This document shows positions 15,634 through 24,477 of a stretch of 64,000 nt of DNA, in pieces. The notes under the pieces were generated by a model. That model ran no database searches, had not been told where the DNA came from, and saw only the letters and a list, made by a program, of their open reading frames with translations. This stretch comes from Streptomyces smyrnaeus (GTDB lineage: Bacteria; Actinomycetota; Actinomycetes; Streptomycetales; Streptomycetaceae), in the NCBI RefSeq assembly GCF_017676345.1, contig NZ_JAFFZM010000007.1, positions 186,001 through 250,000 on the forward strand, written 5' to 3'. Position 1 is the first letter of the stretch; every line of letters starts with the position of its first letter. The position numbers were made by a program, and so were the translations under genes.

Positions 15634-16582
15634 CCATCAGGGCGGTGACATAGGCGTCCAGCCGTTCCTCCACGAGCCGCGTAGTCAGCTCTGTCCTCCC
15701 TGCCTCCCGCCATGTCTGCGCCACCTGCTGCACTTCCTCCGAGCACGCCAGTCCGTCGCGCACCTGCCAGTACAGCCGCTCACTCGCTTCCGCAGCCAGC
15801 GCCCCGCCTGCCTGCTCATACGCCTCGGGGAAGCGCAGACCCCACGCCGGGCCGTGCAGAAGGGCGAGGATGGCCGAGCAGTGCGCCACATCGAGATCCG
15901 CCGGGCCCCAAGAGGTCGCTGCCCAGTCGACGACGCCGGTGATCCGGGCGCCTGCCGGCCCGGAGGACGGCACATCGAACAGCACGTTGCCGGGCTGGAA
16001 GTCCCGGTGCAGGAATCGCCCTTCGTAGGGCGGCGCGGGCTTGCGGATCACGTCGATCGCCGCGTCCCATACCGCCGCGTCGGCGCCCTTCGGAGTCACG
16101 GCAGTGTCGGCGGTCGTCAACGACACGTACTCCCGGGGCCGCTCGGCGGGCCGCAACGCGTGGATCGCCACGAGTTGGCGGGCCAGCAGGTGAATGCGCG
16201 CCTCCAACCCCTCATCTTCGAGGACCGCCCGGCCCGCCAGACGGGTCATCAGGAGCGACGGGTATTCGCAGTGCACGGCGGTCGGATCAACCGCGACCAG
16301 CTCAGGAGCCGCAACGCCGGTCCCCGCGAGCACGGACAGGGCGCCGGCCTCCCTGTGCAGCGACTCCTCGGCGTGCTCCAGGTAGAACGGCTCGACGAAG
16401 CTCCGCAGCACCAGGTCACGGGTGCCTCCGTCCCGCCTGCCGACGGTCAGTCGCCGCATCTCGGCAGTGATGCCGCCACGCAGCGCCTCGGTTCGGACGA
16501 CCCGTTCGCCGACCTCCAGGTGCCGGGTCACCCAAGCCAGCGTCAGCGGTCGGACAACCGCCACCTCACCGGAGTTGGTCAC
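15590..16582 (-). CDS. Aminoglycoside-phosphotransferase-like kinase
   Basis: A 330-residue protein of the APH/choline-kinase fold. Brenner's motif is FLHRDFQPGNVLF (about residue 190-202, catalytic Asp and metal Asn), the metal-binding motif is ITGVVDWAATSWGPADLDVA, and an N-terminal lobe carries LVLRSF and LHREAGALSVLAG. These enzymes transfer phosphate from ATP to hydroxyl groups of antibiotics or metabolites; the substrate here is not known. The last dozen residues (RPPRECGEPHR) are read from the neighbouring MarR remnant in another frame, so the natural C-terminus has probably been replaced, though the catalytic core is complete. Confidence 0.83.
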   Translation of the reverse strand: MTNSGEVAVVRPLTLAWVTRHLEVGERVVRTEALRGGITAEMRRLTVGRRDGGTRDLVLRSFVEPFYLEHAEESLHREAGALSVLAGTGVAAPELVAVDPTAVHCEYPSLLMTRLAGRAVLEDEGLEARIHLLARQLVAIHALRPAERPREYVSLTTADTAVTPKGADAAVWDAAIDVIRKPAPPYEGRFLHRDFQPGNVLFDVPSSGPAGARITGVVDWAATSWGPADLDVAHCSAILALLHGPAWGLRFPEAYEQAGGALAAEASERLYWQVRDGLACSEEVQQVAQTWREAGRTELTTRLVEERLDAYVTALMDPGRPPRECGEPHR

Positions 16583-16844
16583 CGTGCCACCTCATCATCC
16601 GGCGGCGGCAGGCGCAAAGGCTTTCATTCAGCGGGGCCTGGCGCCGAGCCGGCCATAATGAGGTCGTCTCATGCGGTGTGATGTTCGTGTGGTGAGCCGA
16701 AGCACGACAGGTGTCGCACAGGCGGGCTTGCTGTCACCGTGGCCCAGTCTGCGTGCGTTGGACTTGACCAGCTGAACACCGAAGCCAGCGACGTCGATTG
16801 AGGGGGCACGGGGACTGTCGGTGGCTGGTGGCAGGATCTCCGGC

Positions 16845-17918
16845 ATGGTCTTTGTACGTACGACCCCGCCGCGGCCTGTAGAGGTGTCCGAGGTCTTCCC
16901 TGAGCTGGCTTCTTGGGCGCGTCCTGCGATTCGGCTGCATCCCCGCCCGGGGTCGCCTTCGGTCAGGGAGAGCTCGGTCGGGGGGCCGTTGCTGTGGCCG
17001 GCCGAGGAGCCGTGGCCGCACTGCGAAAGCTCGCACCTGCACCGTGACAGTGGGTTCCGCCAGTCGCCGGTCATAGTGCGGCTTGAGAGACGCATGCAGG
17101 CCCGATGGCACCCTGATTCCGGTGATGTCGGGCTGACGCCCGAGGAGGCGGCGCTCAAGGAACGGAGCGCCGCGCGGCTCGCGGAGCGACTCGACGCCGG
17201 CCCTCCGTGGCCTGCGGACTGCCCGGTCCCCATGCTGCCCGTGGCTCAGCTGTATCTGCGCGACATACCCCTGTTGCGACCGCCCGGCCAGGCCGATCTA
17301 CTCCAGATTCTCTGGTGCCCCTACGATCACGAACCGGATTACAAGCCGTCGACCGCGCTGTTCTGGCGGTCCGCCACCGCGGTCGTCGACATCCTCGCCG
17401 CACCGCCGGAACCGTACGAGGTGAACTATCGGGGCTATGTGCCGGAACCGTGCGTGCTGGCACCAGAAGCGATCACCGAGTACCCCGTCAGCCTCGATCT
17501 GAGCCCGGAGATCAGGCTGATGGTGGAGGACCGGAGCAGATGGCAGGCAGCCGGCGTCGAGGTGGACAGCGCCTACGGGGACTGCCCGCGGGACTTCTAC
17601 GACTGCGAACTGGCTGACGCTCCCGGTTGGAAGGTCGGCGGCTGGCCCCCGTGGGGCCGCACCGACCCGTATCGCCGACACTGCGCTGTCTGCGATGTGC
17701 AGATGGTCCCGCTGCTGACCATCGCTTCCTTCGAATGGGACGGTGGTGAGGGACGCAGCTGGGCGCCGTGCGAAGACCAGGCCGCCGCCTACGCCGCCCA
17801 CTACGCCGGCCAAGACCCCTCGCAACCGACTGCGGTCGAAGTGGGCAGCACCGACAACATGCAGCTCTACGTCTGTCCGGCCTCCCCCGAGCATCCGCAC
17901 ACCGACCTGATCCAATGA
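16845..17918 (+). CDS. YwqG/DUF1963-like protein
   Basis: A protein of 357 residues. It has the words VAQLYLRDIPLLRPPG and LQILWCPYDHE near residues 130-165, and GWKVGGWPPWGRTDP with a half zinc-ribbon HCAVCDVQM near 270-300, then LLTIASFEWDGGEG. This order matches DUF1963 (YwqG-like) proteins of actinomycetes, whose function is not established. An in-frame GTG at 16821 would add eight residues. It stands alone. Confidence 0.75.
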   Translation: MVFVRTTPPRPVEVSEVFPELASWARPAIRLHPRPGSPSVRESSVGGPLLWPAEEPWPHCESSHLHRDSGFRQSPVIVRLERRMQARWHPDSGDVGLTPEEAALKERSAARLAERLDAGPPWPADCPVPMLPVAQLYLRDIPLLRPPGQADLLQILWCPYDHEPDYKPSTALFWRSATAVVDILAAPPEPYEVNYRGYVPEPCVLAPEAITEYPVSLDLSPEIRLMVEDRSRWQAAGVEVDSAYGDCPRDFYDCELADAPGWKVGGWPPWGRTDPYRRHCAVCDVQMVPLLTIASFEWDGGEGRSWAPCEDQAAAYAAHYAGQDPSQPTAVEVGSTDNMQLYVCPASPEHPHTDLIQ

Positions 17919-17989
17919 GCCATCGGGCCTGTCACACACCCTCCGTAGCCGGTGACATGAATGCTGCCGCATGAGGGACTGACAGGCGA

Positions 17990-18170
17990 TGCGCCTCGCA
18001 TGTGCCGACCAGACAGCTTCGATCGCTTCACGGTATGGACCGAGGTCGGCTCGTGGCGGCGGCTGCACCGGGCGGTGCTGGACGAACTCGGGGCCAGGGG
18101 CGAGGGGGATTGAACCTCGGCGACCGTTGACGCAGCCTCTGTCCGCGCGAAAAGGGGGTCCCCACCTGCA
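17990..18170 (+). mobile_element. Fragment of an IS5-family transposase
   Basis: One frame reads VGSWRRLHRAVLDELGARGE, then GD, a TGA, and TSATVDAASVRAKRG. Intact IS5-group transposases have tryptophan where this copy has TGA (ELDWTSATVDAAS-like). Only about 50 codons remain and no terminal repeats were seen, so it is a dead scrap. Confidence 0.65.
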
Positions 18171-18214
18171 CGTGCTTCCACTCGGTCCCTGACCAGCCCC
18201 TAGCATCGCCTGTC

Positions 18215-18778
18215 ATGGCTACAGTGATCGTGACCGTCGGGCTGGCGTTCATCGGCTACCTCGCGACCTACCTGAACGGCTTGCGGCTTGCGCAGAGACA
18301 GGCCCGGCTCACCCGCGTCAATGAGCAGCTGAGCGACTTCTACGGACCGCTGTTCGCCCTGATGGAAGCCAACGGCCGTACCTATGACGCCTTCTCGGAG
18401 AAGTACGCCCGCCCTGACGGTCGTGATCCTTTCCGCCACGAGACGCCTCCCACCGATCAGGAGCTTGCGGAGTGGCGCACTTGGGCCACAACCGTCTTCA
18501 TTCCCAACATCCAGTCCATGCGCGACGTGGTGGTCACCAAAGCGGACCTCCTCATCGAGGAGGAGATGCCCCATGTCCTGCTCCAACTGTGCGCACACGT
18601 TGCGGGCTACGAGATCACCGCTGCACGCTGGGCCCAAGGCAACTACGAGGAGCACCTGTCACTCATATCCTTCCCCGGCCGGGAGCTCAGGGAGTACATC
18701 CGCGACCGGTTCACCCGACTCAAGAACGAGCAGGCGCGATTGCTGGGGCACAACCGAATCGCCGGCCGGAACCGGTGA
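18215..18778 (+). CDS. Membrane-anchored protein of unknown function
   Basis: The 187-residue protein has one N-terminal membrane segment (VIVTVGLAFIGYLATYL) and then a helical cytosolic domain. Words such as RLTRVNEQLSDFYGPLFALM and EEEMPHVLLQLCAHVAGYEI are typical of a widespread but uncharacterised group in which a single helix is followed by a NEQL-LYGPL motif. Function is unknown. It has no close neighbours on the same strand. Confidence 0.72.
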   Translation: MATVIVTVGLAFIGYLATYLNGLRLAQRQARLTRVNEQLSDFYGPLFALMEANGRTYDAFSEKYARPDGRDPFRHETPPTDQELAEWRTWATTVFIPNIQSMRDVVVTKADLLIEEEMPHVLLQLCAHVAGYEITAARWAQGNYEEHLSLISFPGRELREYIRDRFTRLKNEQARLLGHNRIAGRNR

Positions 18779-19410
18779 CGGTTTTCGTTGCGCGACGGGC
18801 CCCGCTGAGTGGTGATGCGGACCCCGCAAGCCATTGATGAGACGGCTTCTTGGCACCCGGGGTCTTATCCGTGAAGGCGGTTGTGATGCGGTCGGCCTGC
18901 AGTTCGGCAGGCATCGCCAAACACTGGCCTTCGAGAGATTCTTGCCCGGGAGAACAACGACGACAGCGCCCATACGCAAAGTGGCCCGTGGAATGACAGG
19001 CCTCTGTGAAGGCATCCGTTACATCGGCTTGCCCTTGGCCTTGTCCGGCTCCCGGTAGGCAGCGACGGTCCAGCCCTGGAAGATCTTCGCCTGCGGGGTG
19101 GTGCCCGCACGGTCATGCGTCGGCCACCTGCCGCATGACTGTTGGCGCGCCCCCGCCCTCCGCCCCTTACGTCCGGCACCACGGATCCGGTTCGGGGAGC
19201 TCGACACTCGCTCACCGCCTGATCCGGCTCAAGGCCTTGCCCGATGACTGCGAAGAGCCTATGAACGTCGCCGATCAGTAAGCGTAGGCGCATTGATCGA
19301 GAACGCTGTTCCAAGGCAACGGGTGGCTCCTAGTGGTGCCGCCGGCGCGCACTCAACGCGACAGATGTGTCGCAAGCGTGGGGCACACTTGGATTCACCC
19401 AGGGTAACGA
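18779..19410. other. Gene-free stretch with two coding-like scraps
   Basis: No intact gene is supported. On the minus strand MPAELQADRITTAFTDKTPG (about 18840-18910) and TPQAKIFQGWTVAAYREPDK (about 19030-19105) look like protein sequence but belong to short frames with no family I can name. The region is probably eroded genes. Confidence 0.4.
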
Positions 19411-19986
19411 TCACTTCGCCGACCTGGGATCCTTGCGCTGTTTGGCATTGAAGCGTGCCTTCTTCTGACGATTCCCGCACGTGTTCATGTCGCACCATTT
19501 GCGAGTGCGGCTCTGGCTGGTGTCGAAGAAGGCAGCTCGACAGGTTGGCGATGCGCACAGGGCCAATTGCCCGTCCCGTTCGCCTGCGATGATGCTGATC
19601 GCGTCGGCGGCGATCACGCTGAGGGCATCTTCCACGCAGGCGGCCGAGCTGAGCCGCCATTGACGATCACCCTCGGGCGTCAGGACGGCCGCGGCACGAC
19701 CCCGAGCGCTGAAGTCATTGATGACTTGAACAGCAGACGCAGGGAGAGGGTCCTGGATCGCGGCAGCTGTCGCGGCGGCGTGAATCGACTCCCTCAGTTC
19801 CCGAGCGAGGTCGAGCTGGTCAGCGGTGCAGGAGTCCACGGCGAGGCCGTACACCGCCAGCCAGTCGACGAGGCGCTGCGGCGTGGGAATGCGCTCCACA
19901 GCATCGCCATGACGCTCCGACAGGGTCCCCGTGAAGCTGGTCGCCAGCACGCTGCCGAGGCGGAAGTCAGGGAACCCAGTACGCAT
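19411..19986 (-). CDS. CGNR zinc-finger transcriptional regulator
   Basis: The 191-residue protein has the N-terminal ABATE-type domain (about 1-140) and a C-terminal CGNR zinc finger: CASPTCRAAFFDTSQSRTRK with the following WCDMNTCGNRQKKARF, supplying four cysteines. These proteins are thought to bind DNA through the finger and sense ligands through the N-terminal part. It is divergent from an epoxide hydrolase gene, with two matching operator-like repeats between them, the first only three bases upstream of its start. Confidence 0.85.
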   Translation of the reverse strand: MRTGFPDFRLGSVLATSFTGTLSERHGDAVERIPTPQRLVDWLAVYGLAVDSCTADQLDLARELRESIHAAATAAAIQDPLPASAVQVINDFSARGRAAAVLTPEGDRQWRLSSAACVEDALSVIAADAISIIAGERDGQLALCASPTCRAAFFDTSQSRTRKWCDMNTCGNRQKKARFNAKQRKDPRSAK

Positions 19987-19988
19987 GG

Positions 19989-20047
19989 AACCACCTTAGG
20001 CGGTTGCGGTGCGACTCGGCAACCTGCTAGAACCGTCTTAGCCGGTT
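19989..20047. promoter_or_regulatory. Two copies of a 17-base dyad between CGNR and epoxide hydrolase genes
   Basis: AACCACCTTAGGCGGTT (19989-20005) and AACCGTCTTAGCCGGTT (20031-20047) share AACC-N2-C-TTAG-N-C-GGTT. They start 42 bases apart, four helical turns, so two proteins would bind on the same face. The likely ligand is the CGNR protein. Confidence 0.7.
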
Positions 20048-20090
20048 CGCAACAGGTTGTAGCCGGTACCGCGACGACCGGGAGGTCCTC

Positions 20091-21263
20091 ATGCCCCGTC
20101 CGACCACCGACGTGCAAGCGTTTGAAGCCCACGCAGCTGACGCCGACCTCGACGATCTGCGCGCGCGACTGGCCGCGGCGCGGCTTCCGGAGGCCGAGAC
20201 GGTCCGTCGCGCCGCGCCCGATCCCCGCCGCTGGGAACAGGGCGTTCCGCTCGCCGACCTCGTCGATGTCGTGAACTACTGGCGCACCGGGTACAACTGG
20301 CGGTCCTTCGAAGAGCGCCTCAACCGGATCGGCCAGTTCCGCACGACCATTGATGATCTGGGAATCCACTTCCTGCACCGCCGATCCCCGCGCGCCGACG
20401 CCACTCCTCTGCTCTTGACGCACGGCTGGCCGGACAGCATTGTTCGCTTCATCGACGTAGTGGACGAGCTGGCAGATCCGAAAGATGCGAACACGCCGGC
20501 GTTCCACGTCGTGGTTCCATCGCTGCCAGGCTTTGGTTACAGCGACAAGCCGACCACCACCGGGTGGGGAACCGAAAAGATCGCGGCCGCATGGGTGGAG
20601 CTCATGGAAAGGCTCGGGTACAGCAAGTTCGTAGCCCACGGCGGCGACTGGGGAGGCAACATCACCACGGTTCTCGGCGGCCGATTTCCGTCACACGTTC
20701 TCGGCATCCACACGACGTTCGCGGAGGCACCCCCCGGATTGACAATGGACGGGCTGACGGCAGTCGAGCGCAAATGGGTCGAGGAAACCCGCGATTTCTG
20801 GCGCTACCGCGCGGCATACGCGAAGCAGCAGGCGACCCGACCGCAGACCATCGGCTACTCGCTCGTCGACTCTCCGGTCGGGCTGCTTGCCTGGATCCTC
20901 GACAAGTTCGCCGAGTGGACGGACACCGAAGACAGCCCGTTCGAGACGATTTCCATAGACAGCCTTCTCGACGACGTCACCCTGTACTGGCTGACGCGAA
21001 CCGGCGCATCGGCGGCCCGCATCTACTACGAAAGCCACAACTCGCTCGACCCCGAACTTCGGGTCGACGTCCCGTCAGCACTCACCATGTATCCCCGCGA
21101 CGTCGAGAAGTGCCCGCGCCCCTGGGCGCGGGAGCGGTACCGGCAGATCGTCCGATGGGGGTTGCCCGAAGCCGGGGGGCATTTCCCGTCGCTGGAGGTT
21201 CCCGAGTACTTCGTCAAGGACCTGCAAGACGGCCTCGCGGCAGTGCTGGCCGCTCATCGGTGA
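20091..21263 (+). CDS. Epoxide hydrolase (EHN-domain alpha/beta hydrolase)
   Basis: A 390-residue epoxide hydrolase that opens epoxides to diols. It has the N-terminal EHN domain (LDDLRARLAAARLPEAE and the YNWRSFEERLNRIGQF core), the oxyanion motif LLLTHGWPDSIVRF, the nucleophile AHGGDWGGNI (aspartate near residue 185) and the base in EAGGHFPSLEVPEYF. GGGAGG precedes the ATG. There is no signal peptide. It is divergent from the CGNR regulator and probably induced by an epoxide or aromatic substrate. Confidence 0.9.
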   Translation: MPRPTTDVQAFEAHAADADLDDLRARLAAARLPEAETVRRAAPDPRRWEQGVPLADLVDVVNYWRTGYNWRSFEERLNRIGQFRTTIDDLGIHFLHRRSPRADATPLLLTHGWPDSIVRFIDVVDELADPKDANTPAFHVVVPSLPGFGYSDKPTTTGWGTEKIAAAWVELMERLGYSKFVAHGGDWGGNITTVLGGRFPSHVLGIHTTFAEAPPGLTMDGLTAVERKWVEETRDFWRYRAAYAKQQATRPQTIGYSLVDSPVGLLAWILDKFAEWTDTEDSPFETISIDSLLDDVTLYWLTRTGASAARIYYESHNSLDPELRVDVPSALTMYPRDVEKCPRPWARERYRQIVRWGLPEAGGHFPSLEVPEYFVKDLQDGLAAVLAAHR

Positions 21264-21506
21264 ACGAGGCCGGGCGCCGGCGCCCGATCACCGCCTGATC
21301 CGACTCAAGGTGTTGCCCGACGGCTCCCGGACCGGGCTCACCGAGACGGCAGGAGCCCGATACCATACATTTTGTCTGGTACTTCACGGTCGGCCTGCAG
21401 GGCGTGGCGGGGGTTGGCGCCCTCACCGCAGCGATACTGGGCGGCGCAGTCGGCTACTGCGGCAGCCGGCTGCGCGCACGCCGGGCAGCGCGCCGCGCCG
21501 CCCCTC

Positions 21507-21793
21507 CACTCGGTGCTGCGCCGCACCAAGGCGGAGCCCCGCGCCGGGCTGGTGGTCGGTGACCTGGAACTGGACTCCGAGGCCCACCATGTCACTAGGA
21601 CTCCGACCTCGGAGGCGACCGCAGAATCGTGGACACCCACATCAGCTACCTGCGGCGCAAGGCCGACACCAGCGAGCCCAAGCTCATCCGCACCGTGCGT
21701 GGCATCGGATACGTCATCCGCGAGCCCCGCGTACTGCTCCCCCTGCCGGACGAGGCGCCGGACGTGCCCTCGACCGGAAATGCCTCCACGTAG
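21507..21793 (+). pseudogene. Remnant of an OmpR-type response regulator
   Basis: Only parts of the C-terminal winged helix remain. One frame gives GLVVGDLELDSEAHHVTR and a second frame gives GGDRRIVDTHISYLRRK followed by EPKLIRTVRGIGYVIREP and a tail to the stop at 21791-21793. The segment joining them is lost and the receiver domain is absent. No partner sensor kinase gene is present. Confidence 0.75.
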
Positions 21794-21891
21794 GGCCCGT
21801 GGACTGAGCTCAGCGCACGCCGATCACCCGCCGTTCGGCCCGACGGTCGTGCCGCGTGCCGGGCCGGTCGGTGCACGCTACGCGCCCCGCC

Positions 21892-21951
21892 GAGATCTCA
21901 AATCTGAAAAACAGATCACCTAAGGCGGAAACCTCTGTTGGACAGCTGTCC
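21892..21951. promoter_or_regulatory. Cluster of three dyads upstream of the flavin monooxygenase gene
   Basis: GAGATCTC (21892-21899), ATCTG-AAAAA-CAGAT (21902-21916) and the perfect 12-base palindrome GGACAGCTGTCC (21940-21951) lie within 60 bases. They precede the first gene of the catabolic cluster and may be operators. Which protein binds is unknown. Confidence 0.45.
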
Positions 21952-22029
21952 GAGTCATCTCAAGGATGTCCCGTGTGGCGGCCCGGTCGACGCGGCACCG
22001 GGATGGACTGCCGCAAGAGGGAGGCTGAA

Positions 22030-23325
22030 ATGCCGAGTGAACAGACCGAAGTGGTCGTCGTCGGGGCGGGCCAGGCAGGCGTGGCTATGAGCGAGCACCT
22101 GGGCGCCCACGGTGTACCGCACGTCGTCCTGGAGCGGCACCGCATCGCCGAGCGGTGGCGCTCGGAGCGGTGGGATTCCCTGGTCGCCAACGGGCCCGCG
22201 TGGCACGACCGGTTCCCGGGGCTGGAGTTCTCCGATGTTCCCCCCGACGCCTTCGCCTCGAAGGAGCAGATCGCGGACTACTTCATCGCGTATGCCGAGA
22301 AGGTCGGCGCGCCGATCCGGTGCGGTGTCGAGGTGACGTCGGTGCGCAGGCACACCGGCCGGCCCGGCTTCCGGGTCGAGACGTCGGAGGGTTCCATCGA
22401 CGCGCGCTTCGTCGTAGCGGCCACCGGGCCGTTCCAGCGGCCCGTCATCCCACCCATCGTCCCGGACAGTGCCGTCCCCGTGCAGCTCCACTCCAGCGGC
22501 TACCGTAACCCGGAGCAACTGCCGGAGGGCGCTGTCCTGGTGGTCGGGGCCGGTTCCTCGGGGGTCCAGATAGCCGACGAGTTGCGTCGCTCCGGCCGCC
22601 GGGTCCTCCTCTCGGTCGGTCCGCACGACCGCCCTCCCCGCCGGTACCGCGGACGTGACTTCTGCTGGTGGCTCGGTGTGCTCGGGCTCTGGGACGCCGA
22701 GACGCCTCCCCAGGGCGCCGAACATGTCACGATCGCGGTCAGCGGTGCCCGCGGCGGCCACACGGTGGACTTCCGTGCCATGGCTGCCGATGGCATCGAA
22801 CTCGTCGGTATGACCGCGTCCTTCGACGGCGGCGTGCTGCGCTTCGCACCGGATCTCGCGAGGAACATCGCGCTCGGCGACACCAAGTACCTCGCGCTCC
22901 TCCGGGCAGCCGACGAGTACGTCGAACGCAATGGGCTCGACCTTCCCGAGGAGCCGGAGGCCCATGTCCTCGGGCCGGATCCGGAATGCGTGACCGACCC
23001 CCGGCTGGAGCTCGATCCGGCCGAGGCCGGTGTCGCCTCGATCGTCTGGGCGACGGGCTTCGCCACCGACTACGGCTGGCTCGATGTCGACGCGTTCGAC
23101 GAGAGCGGCCGGCCGGACCATCGGCGAGGAGTGTCCCGCGAGCCCGGCGTCTACTTCATGGGCCTTCCCTGGCTCTCGCGCCGCGGGTCGAGCTTCATCT
23201 GGGGTGTCTGGCACGACGCCCGGTACGTCGCCGACCACATAGCGACCCGGCGGACCTACCTCGCATACGGCACCACCGAGACCACCGGCCGGCCCGGCGC
23301 CACGCAGGCGCCCCGGAAGAACTGA
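22030..23325 (+). CDS. Flavin-containing monooxygenase-like oxidoreductase
   Basis: A 431-residue two-dinucleotide-site flavoenzyme. The FAD motif is VVVVGAGQAGVAMSEHL near the N-terminus and the NADPH motif is VLVVGAGSSGVQIADEL near residue 175. Between them LHSSGYRNP resembles the FMO fingerprint F-x-G-x3-H-x3-[YF] in its HS-x2-Y part, and SIVWATGFATDYGWL gives the ATG-containing FMO/BVMO motif. Such enzymes oxygenate nitrogen, sulfur or carbonyl groups. GAGG lies nine bases before the ATG. It begins a run of four tightly spaced genes with Rid, DUF1028 and M20 proteins, so it probably performs the first oxidation of a nitrogen compound. Confidence 0.83.
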   Translation: MPSEQTEVVVVGAGQAGVAMSEHLGAHGVPHVVLERHRIAERWRSERWDSLVANGPAWHDRFPGLEFSDVPPDAFASKEQIADYFIAYAEKVGAPIRCGVEVTSVRRHTGRPGFRVETSEGSIDARFVVAATGPFQRPVIPPIVPDSAVPVQLHSSGYRNPEQLPEGAVLVVGAGSSGVQIADELRRSGRRVLLSVGPHDRPPRRYRGRDFCWWLGVLGLWDAETPPQGAEHVTIAVSGARGGHTVDFRAMAADGIELVGMTASFDGGVLRFAPDLARNIALGDTKYLALLRAADEYVERNGLDLPEEPEAHVLGPDPECVTDPRLELDPAEAGVASIVWATGFATDYGWLDVDAFDESGRPDHRRGVSREPGVYFMGLPWLSRRGSSFIWGVWHDARYVADHIATRRTYLAYGTTETTGRPGATQAPRKN

Positions 23326-23332
23326 GGAGCAG

Positions 23333-23806
23333 ATGATGACCTCCACCAGCGGGGGCCGCCCAGCGAAGGCCCCGATCGTCGCGGGCGGGCACGCCCGCAT
23401 CCGTCCGTTCAACACGCGCGACACCTACCCCGAACAGAACCTCGACAACGACCTGTGCCAGGCCGTCGTCGCCGGCGACACGGTGTACGTCCGTGGCCAG
23501 ATCGGTCAGGACCTCGACACCAGCGAGTCGGTGGGTATCGGTGACGCCGAGGCGCAGGCCGAGCAGGCCATGGCGAACATCAAGTTGCTGCTCGAAGAGG
23601 CGGGCAGCCGGATGGAGCATCTGGTCAAGCTGACCATCTATCTGGTCGACCCGCGTTACCGGGAGGCGGTTTACCGCACTGTGGGCCGCTGGACGAGGGG
23701 CGTTCACCCGATCTCCACCGGACTGGTGGTATCGGCCCTGGCCCGCCCGGAGTGGCTGTGCGAGATCGACGCCGTCGCCGTGCTCCCCGAGGAGGACCGG
23801 GCATGA
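23333..23806 (+). CDS. Rid-family (YjgF/RidA-like) protein
   Basis: A 157-residue Rid-fold protein, usually a trimer that hydrolyses reactive imines or enamines to carbonyls. The fold words are NDLCQAVVAGDTVYVRGQ, AEQAMANIKLLLEEAG and LVKLTIYLVDPRYREAVYR. The C-terminal segment is ALARPEWLCEIDAVAV; the arginine is two positions later than in classical RidA, so it belongs to a non-archetypal Rid group and may not have the same imine deaminase activity. GAGGAG precedes ATGATG. Its stop overlaps the next start (ATGA). Confidence 0.87.
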   Translation: MMTSTSGGRPAKAPIVAGGHARIRPFNTRDTYPEQNLDNDLCQAVVAGDTVYVRGQIGQDLDTSESVGIGDAEAQAEQAMANIKLLLEEAGSRMEHLVKLTIYLVDPRYREAVYRTVGRWTRGVHPISTGLVVSALARPEWLCEIDAVAVLPEEDRA

Positions 23807-24477
23807 CGTTCTCCCTGGTGGTCCGGGACGGTGAACGGTTCGGCATCGCGGCCAGTTCGTCGAGTCCGGCGGTCGCAGCGCGGGTCGCCCATCTGCGGCC
23901 CGGGGTCGGAGCGGCGACATCGCAGAACATCACCGACCCCACGCTCGGCACGGAGCTGCTGGAGGCGCTGGCGGACCACGGCGATGTGGAACGCGCCCTG
24001 GCCGAGGTCACCGGCGCGGCGCGGAACGCGAAGACCATCGCCTACCGTCAGCTGACCGTGCTGGGCCGCTCCGGGCCCGGGTGCGCCTACAGTGGCTCGC
24101 TGACACTGGGCAGCCACGCCTCGGCCACCGCGGAGGGCGCGGTGGCGGCCGGCAACATGCTCTCCGGCGAGCACATCCCCGGCGTCCTCCTCGACGCGTA
24201 CTCCACCGCCACAGGGGAGCTCGAAGAGCGGCTGATCACAGCCATGAAGGCGGCCGTCGCGGCCGGCGGCGAGGAGGGGCCGGTGTACTCCGCGGGCCTG
24301 GCGGTCGTCGCGGACGTGGGCTGGCGGGTGACCGATCTGCGGGTGGACTGGGCCGAGGATCCTGTGGACCGGCTCGGCGAGCTCCTCGACGTCTGGTTGC
24401 CACAGCGGGACGACTACGTGCGGCGTGGACTCGACCCCGCCACCTCCCCCTCGTACGGCGTCCCGGGAGACCTGTGA
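23803..24477 (+). CDS. DUF1028-family protein (Ntn-hydrolase-like)
   Basis: The 224-residue protein opens with MTFSLVVRDGERFGIAASSS, leaving threonine as the first residue after Met removal, as in Ntn hydrolases. It continues through VGAATSQNITDPTLG and the glycine-rich YSAGLAVVADVGWRVTDLRV ending DDYVRRGLDP, the DUF1028 signature. The family is uncharacterised and is often encoded beside Rid and M20 genes. The start ATG overlaps the Rid stop by four bases, and its stop overlaps the M20 start by one (TGATG), so all three are translated in tight coupling. An amidase-like role is inference. Confidence 0.83.
   Translation: MTFSLVVRDGERFGIAASSSSPAVAARVAHLRPGVGAATSQNITDPTLGTELLEALADHGDVERALAEVTGAARNAKTIAYRQLTVLGRSGPGCAYSGSLTLGSHASATAEGAVAAGNMLSGEHIPGVLLDAYSTATGELEERLITAMKAAVAAGGEEGPVYSAGLAVVADVGWRVTDLRVDWAEDPVDRLGELLDVWLPQRDDYVRRGLDPATSPSYGVPGDL

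Noticed and set aside
16628..17233. A 201-codon minus-strand frame before the YwqG-like gene
   Set aside because: Serine/arginine-rich shadow of the plus-strand gene; no ribosome site or domain.
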